A DNA stretch of 13,157 nt from an uncultured Collinsella sp. (GTDB lineage: Bacteria > Actinomycetota > Coriobacteriia > Coriobacteriales > Coriobacteriaceae), in contig CABSMV010000054.1 of the NCBI GenBank assembly GCA_902478935.1, positions 1 to 13,157 of the forward strand. The letters are read 5' to 3'. Numbering within the stretch: the first letter of the stretch is position 1; every line of letters starts with the position of its first letter. This document shows positions 6,215 to 12,200 of this stretch, piece by piece. Made by a program: the position numbers and the translations under genes. The notes below the pieces were generated by a model. That model worked only from the letters and a program-made list of their open reading frames with translations, ran no database searches and had not been told where the DNA came from.

Positions 6215-6244
6215 GGTTACGCGGGTTTACCAACCCGCGTAACC
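6215..6244 (+). repeat. Palindromic element, TACC loop (copy 2)
   Basis: The perfect 13-bp stem GGTTACGCGGGTT (6215-6227) / AACCCGCGTAACC (6232-6244) has the tetraloop TACC. It begins two bases after the lysS stop codon. It differs from copy 1 (1699-1726) by one base pair in the shared 12-bp stem, changed on both arms (T-A to G-C). Confidence 0.8.
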
Positions 6245-6285
6245 AGTTGACGCTGCGCGCCGCCCAGGGCGACAATTTGTCATTC

Positions 6286-6327
6286 AAAAGGCAAGGCATG
6301 ACCAGAAGGTCTATGCCTTGCCTTTTT
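6286..6327 (+). terminator. Strong intrinsic terminator after lysS
   Basis: AAAAGGCAAGGCAT (6286-6299) pairs perfectly with ATGCCTTGCCTTTT (6313-6326), with an inner GACC-AGAA-GGTC stem. Five T (6323-6327) follow on the + strand and four A precede on the other side, so it could work in both directions. It ends the greA-lysS transcript. Confidence 0.92.
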
Positions 6328-6443
6328 CATGCCAACTTGTTCGCCCTGGACGTCGCTCGCTGTCCGTCCTCTACCTGCGGCGTTGACTTGGTTGACACTT
6401 AGAACATCGATGTAGTCAATGGACGTTCTTAAACGACTGCCCA

Positions 6444-6485
6444 ACGGCTGTTGAGCACATGGCTCGCATGACAGCCGTCTCTTTT
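6444..6485 (+). terminator. Terminator-like hairpin upstream of the thrE-like gene
   Basis: ACGGCTGT (6444-6451) and ACAGCCGT (6471-6478) form an 8-bp stem, with an inner GAGC/GCTC stem, followed by CTCTTTTATGTTT. It lies about 60 bases before the thrE-like start. Together with the TTGACA at 6392 it could delimit a short RNA or an attenuated leader. Confidence 0.5.
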
Positions 6486-6546
6486 ATGTTTCCTTTAGCC
6501 GTTGCTGCCTAGGATGGGGGTTAGTCGGTAGGAAGGGAGCGTCTAT

Positions 6547-8115
6547 ATGGACGACGCGAGCGAGCGTTCAATCGAAGAGGACATGCTCGATCAGTTCAAC
6601 TACTTTGATGATGAGGACGAGGAGCTGATCGACCGTCGCGAGCCAGCGCCGCTTGATTCCTTTGATCTGGTCGATGAAGAGGCTGATGAGGTTGAGGACG
6701 AATCAACGGAGCCCCCACAGTCTTCGCGCCTTAACTCGCTGCTTTCGAGAGCCCCCATGCACCACGGTGTTCGTGCCGGCGCGCTCCATATGAAAACTGA
6801 CTGGCACCAGATCGTGACGGCAGGCGATGAACTTTCCGTCGATGCGCCGCTCACCGATAAGTCGTCCATCATCTGCCGCACCGGTATGCTTATGCTCGCG
6901 AGCGGAACGGGTGCCTGGCGTGTACGCGATACCATGAATCGAGTCGCCGCCGTACTCGGTGTCACCATCCACGTCGACTTGAGTCTTCTATCGTTTGAGT
7001 GTACCTGCATCGAAGATGGTCACTGCTTTAACGAGGTCGTCAGCCTGCCGACAACCGGCGTTAATACTCATCGCATTTGGATGATGGAGAGTTTCCTCAA
7101 GGAAATCGAGACCTATGGTCGTCGCTTCACGGTGCACGAGTATCACGAGATGCTCAAGACCGTTGAGAGTTCAAAACCTGATTACGCGCCTTGGCAACAG
7201 GGCCTTGCGGCGGCCTGCGCCTGTGGCGCCTTCGTCTTTTTGCTCGGCGGCGGCCCTATCGAGATGGCATGCGCGTTCGTGGGCGCGGGTGTCGGCAACT
7301 TTGCCCGCTCCCATATTCTCAGGCAAGGCCTTGGTCAGTTCAGCGCGCTGACGACCGGCGTTGCGCTCGCTTGCGTTTCGTATCTGCTGGCATTGCTCGG
7401 CCTTGGCCAGGTCATACCGGGGGCAATGTCGCACCAAGAAGGCTATATCGGCGCCATGCTCTTTGTGATTCCCGGCTTTCCGCTCATTACGGCAGGCCTC
7501 GACATCGCTAAGCTCGACATGCGAAGCGGTATCGAGCGCCTTTCATATGCCGTATCGATTATTGTGATGGCGACGCTCGTAGGCTGGATGGTTGCCGAGT
7601 GTGTGGGACTGGCGCCGGATGACTTCGCCCCGCTTGGTCTCTCACCGCTGGCTCTTACGCTCTTGCGCATGCTGATGAGCTTTATCGGCGTATTTGGCTT
7701 CTCGGTTATGTTCAACAGTCCGGTAAAGATGGCAGCGGCGGCAGGGCTCATCGGCGCCGTGTCCAATACCTTGCGCCTTACGCTCGTCGATGCGCCGACG
7801 CTGCTTCCCTTCTTGGGCCTGAGTGCGGGCATGCCTCCCGAGGCGGCTGCGTTTACCGGTGCGCTGGTATCGGGGCTGCTCGCGAGCTTAGCCGAAATCA
7901 AGCTCACCTACCCACGCATCGCCCTCACGGTGCCATCAATTGTCATTATGGTGCCTGGCTTGTATCTGTATCGCTCGATGTATTACATGTGCACTTTCGA
8001 CACGGTCAATATGCTCGGCTGGTTTGTGCGTGCAGTGCTCATCGTAGCGTTTCTGCCCGTTGGGCTGGGTGTGGCTCGTACGCTCACCGACCCTCGCTGG
8101 CGCCACACCAGCTAA
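6547..8115 (+). CDS. ThrE-type threonine/serine exporter family membrane protein
   Basis: The 522-residue protein resembles ThrE of Corynebacterium glutamicum (489 aa), which exports threonine and serine by proton motive force. Both halves are in one chain, whereas many bacteria split them into two proteins. Residues 1-60 form a strongly acidic tail (DDEDEE, DEEADEVEDE). The soluble N-terminal DUF1212-type domain (about 105-215) includes RTGMLMLASGTGAWRVRDTM (111-130) and YGRRFTVHEYHEML. From about 218 on, roughly ten hydrophobic helices follow, with Gly-rich pieces such as FLLGGGPIEM and FVGAGVGNFA and later FLGLSAGMPPEAAAFTGALV and VPGLYLYRSMYYM. The start ATG 6547 has GGAAGGGAG upstream. 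Substrate is inferred from family only; di- or tripeptides or other amino acids are possible. It stands alone between terminators. Confidence 0.88.
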   Translation: MDDASERSIEEDMLDQFNYFDDEDEELIDRREPAPLDSFDLVDEEADEVEDESTEPPQSSRLNSLLSRAPMHHGVRAGALHMKTDWHQIVTAGDELSVDAPLTDKSSIICRTGMLMLASGTGAWRVRDTMNRVAAVLGVTIHVDLSLLSFECTCIEDGHCFNEVVSLPTTGVNTHRIWMMESFLKEIETYGRRFTVHEYHEMLKTVESSKPDYAPWQQGLAAACACGAFVFLLGGGPIEMACAFVGAGVGNFARSHILRQGLGQFSALTTGVALACVSYLLALLGLGQVIPGAMSHQEGYIGAMLFVIPGFPLITAGLDIAKLDMRSGIERLSYAVSIIVMATLVGWMVAECVGLAPDDFAPLGLSPLALTLLRMLMSFIGVFGFSVMFNSPVKMAAAAGLIGAVSNTLRLTLVDAPTLLPFLGLSAGMPPEAAAFTGALVSGLLASLAEIKLTYPRIALTVPSIVIMVPGLYLYRSMYYMCTFDTVNMLGWFVRAVLIVAFLPVGLGVARTLTDPRWRHTS

Positions 8116-8148
8116 TTGGTGCAAGGGGGACAGGTTACTTTGCACCAA
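8116..8148 (+). repeat. Hairpin repeat with GGGACAGGTT loop (copy B)
   Basis: TTGGTGCAA (8116-8124) and TTGCACCAA (8140-8148) pair perfectly over 9 bp. The 15-base loop contains GGGACAGGTT (8127-8136), the same core as copy A at 477-486, while the arms are unrelated to copy A. It starts at the base after the thrE-like stop codon. Confidence 0.75.
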
Positions 8149-8151
8149 ATG

Positions 8152-8218
8152 AGTTGCGGTGAAATAGGGACTGAATTGCTGCTTAAAGGGTCAAAACAGT
8201 CCGTATTCCACCGCAACT
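8152..8218 (+). repeat. Long imperfect inverted repeat (22-bp arms)
   Basis: The left arm 8152-8173 and right arm 8197-8218 are complementary at 20 of 22 positions. The outer 10 bp are perfect (AGTTGCGGTG / CACCGCAACT), as are the inner 6 (GGACTG with CAGTCC, allowing one mismatch just outside). The loop is 23 bases. It lies 3 bases after copy B of the GGGACAGGTT hairpin and probably forms one composite mobile repeat with it. No transposase is nearby. Confidence 0.8.
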
Positions 8219-8333
8219 TATGGGGTCGGGGGATTATCGGTGCCCTGCATCTTCATAAACTCAACGCTTACGAAGCGCGGGGTTTTCGTGCTAGGCTGGT
8301 TCCACCACATAAGTAGTCGCAGACGCGCGTACC

Positions 8334-8384
8334 ACGGGCGGGCGAGATGAAGTTCCAACAGCTCCATCTTGCCCGCCCGTTTTT
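8334..8384 (+). terminator. Strong terminator in the leader of the DUF2798-like gene
   Basis: A 16-bp stem is formed by 8334-8349 and 8365-8380 (ACGGGCGGGC with GCCCGCCCGT at the base, one G-T wobble further in), with a 15-base loop and a run of five T. It ends transcription from the thrE-like gene, or attenuates the next one. Confidence 0.92.
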
Positions 8385-8428
8385 GTTGCGTGGCGCCGCG
8401 GCACAACACAGAGAGGAATCTGCCCTTT

Positions 8429-8977
8429 ATGCCTATCAACAAACGAGAGAGCCTGCTGTTCACCTTTATCATGTGCTTTTGCATGGTGCTCTGGATGAGC
8501 ATCTACAACGTTGCCCTGCAGCACGGGGCCATCAACGGCGAGGTCGTTGCCGCTGCGTGGCTCGGCTTCCCCGTTGCCTATATCTTTGCCGTGTGCTGCG
8601 ACCGGTTCGTCGCCAGCCCGCTTGCCAAGGGTTTCGCCTTTAAGTACTTGGTCACTCCGGGCAAGAGCTCGCCGCTCGCCATGACGCTCGCCGTCAGCTC
8701 CTGCATGGTCGTTCCCATGGTCATCATCATGTCGCTGTACGGTGCCTGCGAGGGTCTGACGCACATGCCCGGCGGCATCCTTGCGAACCTGTATTCCGTG
8801 CCCGCGATCTGGATGATCAACATCCCGCATAATTTTGTGATGGCGCTGCCGTGGAACCTTTTGGTAGCCGGTCCGATTTCCTACTTCGTCTTCCGTCGCG
8901 CCTTCCCTGTGGGGACGGTTTTCGAGGAGGAGCATGCCGAGCTCTTGGAGCAGGCTATGGCTCCTGAGTGCGAGTAG
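8429..8977 (+). CDS. DUF2798-like four-helix membrane protein
   Basis: The 182-residue integral membrane protein has unknown function. It resembles two tandem DUF2798-type units, each of two helices. Unit 1 has RESLLFTFIMCFCMVLWMSI (about 6-25) and a second helix around AAWLGFPVAYIFAVC (about 42-57). Unit 2 has MTLAVSSCMVVPMVIIMSLY (about 84-104) and NFVMALPWNLLVAGPISYFV (about 137-157). The recurring feature is a long helix with Met/Ser/Tyr near its end, then a Trp- or Pro-containing second helix ending in basic residues. A short acidic tail (FEEEHAELLEQ) follows. I chose ATG 8429 over the frame's earlier ATG at 8369, because that one lies inside the terminator stem; GAGAGGA at 8411-8417 is a usable ribosome site with an 11-base spacer. 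It is a single-gene unit. The family assignment is from pattern memory, not a search. Confidence 0.78.
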   Translation: MPINKRESLLFTFIMCFCMVLWMSIYNVALQHGAINGEVVAAAWLGFPVAYIFAVCCDRFVASPLAKGFAFKYLVTPGKSSPLAMTLAVSSCMVVPMVIIMSLYGACEGLTHMPGGILANLYSVPAIWMINIPHNFVMALPWNLLVAGPISYFVFRRAFPVGTVFEEEHAELLEQAMAPECE

Positions 8978-8979
8978 CT

Positions 8980-9031
8980 CGCTTAGGGATCTGCTGAGCG
9001 CGGGCGACTTGCTTGGTTGGAGCCCTAAGCG
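8980..9031 (+). repeat. 9-bp inverted repeat after the DUF2798-like gene
   Basis: CGCTTAGGG (8980-8988) and CCCTAAGCG (9023-9031) pair perfectly around a 34-base loop, starting two bases after the stop codon. There is no T-run. It fits the pattern of inverted repeats placed directly after stop codons in this window, but its sequence is not related to the other copies. Confidence 0.45.
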
Positions 9032-9143
9032 TGGATAGCTCTCTCGGCGACATCGCGGGCGTGAGCGGTGCGCATGACCGGAGGGCCCGTGCTGCTCCGT
9101 TGCCCGACGTGCTAGCGCGCAGAACAATCTGTTGGTGCATTCG

Positions 9144-9176
9144 GCGGCTGCTGAAGCGTTTCGGCAGCCGCTTTTT
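9144..9176 (+). terminator. Intrinsic terminator before the activase-like gene
   Basis: GCGGCTGC (9144-9151) and GCAGCCGC (9164-9171) form a perfect 8-bp stem with a 12-base loop and five T (9172-9176). It isolates the next gene from upstream transcription. Confidence 0.9.
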
Positions 9177-9188
9177 ATACGGAGTTTA

Positions 9189-9209
9189 AATACAACAGTC
9201 TGTTGTATT
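9189..9209 (+). promoter_or_regulatory. Perfect 21-bp operator-like palindrome
   Basis: AATACAACAG (9189-9198), a central T, and CTGTTGTATT (9200-9209) form a perfect 10-bp inverted repeat about 50 bases before the activase-like start. The size and one-base centre suit a dimeric repressor such as a TetR- or GntR-type protein. A likely -10, TATATC, lies at 9221-9226, so its -35 region would fall within the palindrome. A related 12-mer (11 of 12 matching) sits 71 bp upstream at 9123-9134. No regulator gene is in the window. Confidence 0.75.
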
Positions 9210-9258
9210 ACGTAGAGTGGTATATCTCTAGCAGGAAAAATGCGAGAGACGGAGCATT

Positions 9259-12200
9259 ATGGCGTTGCTAGTAGGACTGGACGTAGGGTCGACGACGACC
9301 AAAGTTTACGCGATGCACGAGGATATGACCGAGGCGTGGTGGGGATATCGCCGCCACGGGGCGTGTCAGACAGCGAGCGTGCGCGCCATGCTCGGCGAGC
9401 TCGCCGAGCGCTTTCCCCATGAGTCGCTGCGCGTTGCGGTGACCGGCTCGGGCGCGCGCGATATCGCGACCGCGCTGGGCGCCTCGTACGTTCAGGAGGT
9501 GGTCGCCAACGCGCTCGCGATCAGCAGGTTCTATCCGCAGACGCGCTGCGCCATCGAGCTGGGCGGCCAAGACGCCAAGATGATCTTCTTCCGCACCAAC
9601 GATAAGGGAGGCATCGAGGTTGCCGACATGCGCATGAACGGCTCGTGCGCAGGCGGTACCGGTGCATTTATCGACGAGATGGCAAAGCTCATGGGGGTCG
9701 GCACCGAATCGGGCGAGTTCGAGCAGCTCGCAAGCCGGGGAACGACCGTCCACGAGGTCTCGGGCCGCTGCGGCGTGTACGCAAAGACCGATATCCAGCC
9801 GCTGCTCAACGAGGGCATTCCTACCACCGACCTGGCGCTTTCGGCGCTTCACGCGGTCGCCCGCCAAACGATCGGCGGTCTGGCCCAGGGTATCGACATC
9901 GAGCCGCCGGTAATCTTCGAGGGCGGTACGCTCGCCTACAACCCCACGCTGGTCCGCGTGTTCCGGGAGCAACTGAATCTATCGGACGATCAGGTTATCG
10001 TCCCGCGCGATCCGCAGATCATGGTCGCGCGCGGTGCCGCCCTGTCGCTGACCGACATGTTCGCATCGTCCCAACCGATCGACCTTCCCGACGCTTTTGT
10101 CCGGCTGGATAAGCTCGAGACGGTCGCGCCCGCAAGCGGGGAGGGACGTCTTGCCCAGCCCTTTTTTGCCACACCTGCCGAGCAGGCGGATTTTACGGCA
10201 CGCCATGGCAAAGAGACGCCGGCAAAGGGTCCGGATGCGTATGCGCCCGGAGAGACGGTGCGTGTGGCGCTCGGTATCGATTCGGGGAGCACGACGACCA
10301 AGTTCGCCCTGGTCGATGAGGCGGGTGAGCTTGTCGATTCGTTCTACGCGTCTAATAACGGCAGACCGCTCGACGTCGCCCAACAGGGTCTTGTCAGCTT
10401 GAAGAACCGCTGGGAGACAGCGGGAGTCACGCTTGCAATCGATGCCGTGGGCACCACGGGATACGGCGAGGAGCTTTTCGCGCGCGCGTTCCACGCCGAC
10501 TACCATACGGTCGAGACGGTCGCGCACGCCCGCGCCGCGTGCGCATGCGTTCCCGATGCGACCTTCGTGCTCGACATCGGCGGACAGGATATGAAGGCCA
10601 TCTGGCTCAACCACGGCGTGCTGACCGATATCGTCGTCAACGAGGCGTGCTCTGCGGGCTGCGGCTCGTTCCTCGAGGGTTTTGCCAAAAACCTCGGAAT
10701 AGCCGTTGAGGATATCGCGACCGAGGCATTTTCGTCCAAAGCCCCCGCCGTTCTCGGCAGCCGCTGCACGGTGTTCATGAACAGCAGCGTCGTTTCCGAG
10801 CAGCGGCGCGGTAAGGGTCCGGGCGACATCATGGCCGGTCTCTGCCGTTCGATTATCGAGAACGTGTTCACCAAGGTCATTCGCGTTTCAAATCTCAACC
10901 GTCTGGGCGACAAAGTCGTCGTCCAGGGCGGCACGTTCCGAAACGACGCGGTGCTGCACGCATTCGAGCAGTATCTGGGCAAACCCGTCACGCGTGCGCC
11001 CCACCCGGGGCTGATGGGCGCTATCGGTATCGCCCTGCTCGCGCGCGAGGAATGCCGCAAGGGCGACGCCGGCACGTCGTTTATCGGGCTCGATGCCGTG
11101 GAGCGCTTCGAGCATCGCGAGTTCGGCGGCGTTACCTGCCGTCGGTGCAACAACCGCTGCCAGCGCGCGGTCGTGGCATTTGGCGACGGCTCGCTTTACG
11201 TCACGGGCAATCGCTGCCCGCGCGGCGGCGCCATCTCATGGGATGAGCTCGTGCGCGAGGTTCCCGCGGCGGAGGAGCTGCGTCCGCAGGGTGCTTGCGA
11301 GGCACAGGCACCCGGCACGGGGCGCGACCGGACCGCGGCTGCCCCCAATCTCTTTGTCGACCGCGAGAAGCTGCTGTTCGAGTCGTGCCCCACGGTTCCC
11401 GTCTGCGGGGGGCGCGATGTCACGATCGGCATTCCCCGTGTGCTCGAGTTCTGGGACACCATGCCGTTCTGGTCGACGTTCTTCAGCACGCTCGGCTTTA
11501 AGGTGCGCGTCTCGGGACGCAGCACCAAGGCGATGTACGAGCGCGGTCTGGCGCACGTCACATCCGACACCGTGTGCTTCCCGGCCAAGCTCGTCCACGG
11601 GCACATCCGCAATCTCGTCGACGCCGGCGTCGACCGCATCTTCATGCCCATCATCACGACGGTGCCCACCGAAAACACCGCCTCTACCAGCGAGTGGATG
11701 TGCGCCGTCGTAAAGGGATACCCCTACGTGATGCGCAATTCCGATAACCCGGAGGAGCGTTTCGGCGTTCCGTTCGATACGCCGCTGTTCCACTGGTACG
11801 ACGAGGGCGACCGAAACCGCCAGCTCAAGGCGTGGTGCAAGGAGACCTTCGATATCGATGCCGACCTGGTTGCCAAGGCGACCGAGCAGGCGGACCGCGC
11901 GCAGGAGACGTTTGAGAACCAGCTGCAGCTGCGCGGCAGGCAGGTGCTCGAGAACGTGCACGAGGACGGCGGCTACGCGGTGGTGATCGCTTCGCGCCCG
12001 TACCACAACGACCCGCTGGTCAACCACGGGCTGCCCAAGCTCTTCTCTGAGCGCGGCATCCCCGTGCTGACGCCCGATGCGGTGCCGGGGGTCTGCAACG
12101 TCGATCTTTCCAACAGCCGCATCGACATCGTGAACAACTACCATGCGCGCATGCTGTCGTGCGCGGTCATCGTCGCATCGACGCCCGAGCTCGAGCTCGT

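Larger units (their letters stand above)
6213..6546 (+). other. 334-bp intergenic region lysS / thrE-like gene
   Basis: No gene is supported here. In order it holds palindrome copy 2 (6215-6244), a strong bidirectional terminator (6286-6327), two TTGAC-type boxes (6383-6388 and 6392-6397) without a convincing -10, and a second hairpin with a T-rich tail (6444-6485). The only open frame noted, an 11-codon ATG frame at 6419, has no ribosome site. The thrE-like gene may be read from the weak TTGAC boxes or from a weak TAGGAT (6510-6515). Confidence 0.6.
8116..8428 (+). other. 313-bp intergenic region with repeats and a leader terminator
   Basis: This stretch holds two adjacent inverted repeats (8116-8148 and 8152-8218), then about 110 bases without a recognised gene, then a strong terminator (8334-8384) 44 bases before the DUF2798-like start. 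A weak promoter-like pair, TTACGA (8268-8273) and TAGGCT (8292-8297) spaced 18 bp, would place the terminator inside a leader RNA. An open frame starting at TTG 8116 runs through the repeats and is not a credible gene. Confidence 0.55.

Noticed and set aside
6419..6454. An 11-codon ATG frame overlapping the left arm of a terminator-like hairpin, as in a leader peptide
   Set aside because: It has no ribosome site and no run of Thr or Ser codons, which would be expected for attenuation of a threonine/serine exporter.
8116..8316. A 66-codon + strand frame starting at TTG 8116
   Set aside because: It is made of the two inverted repeats and has no ribosome site or family resemblance.
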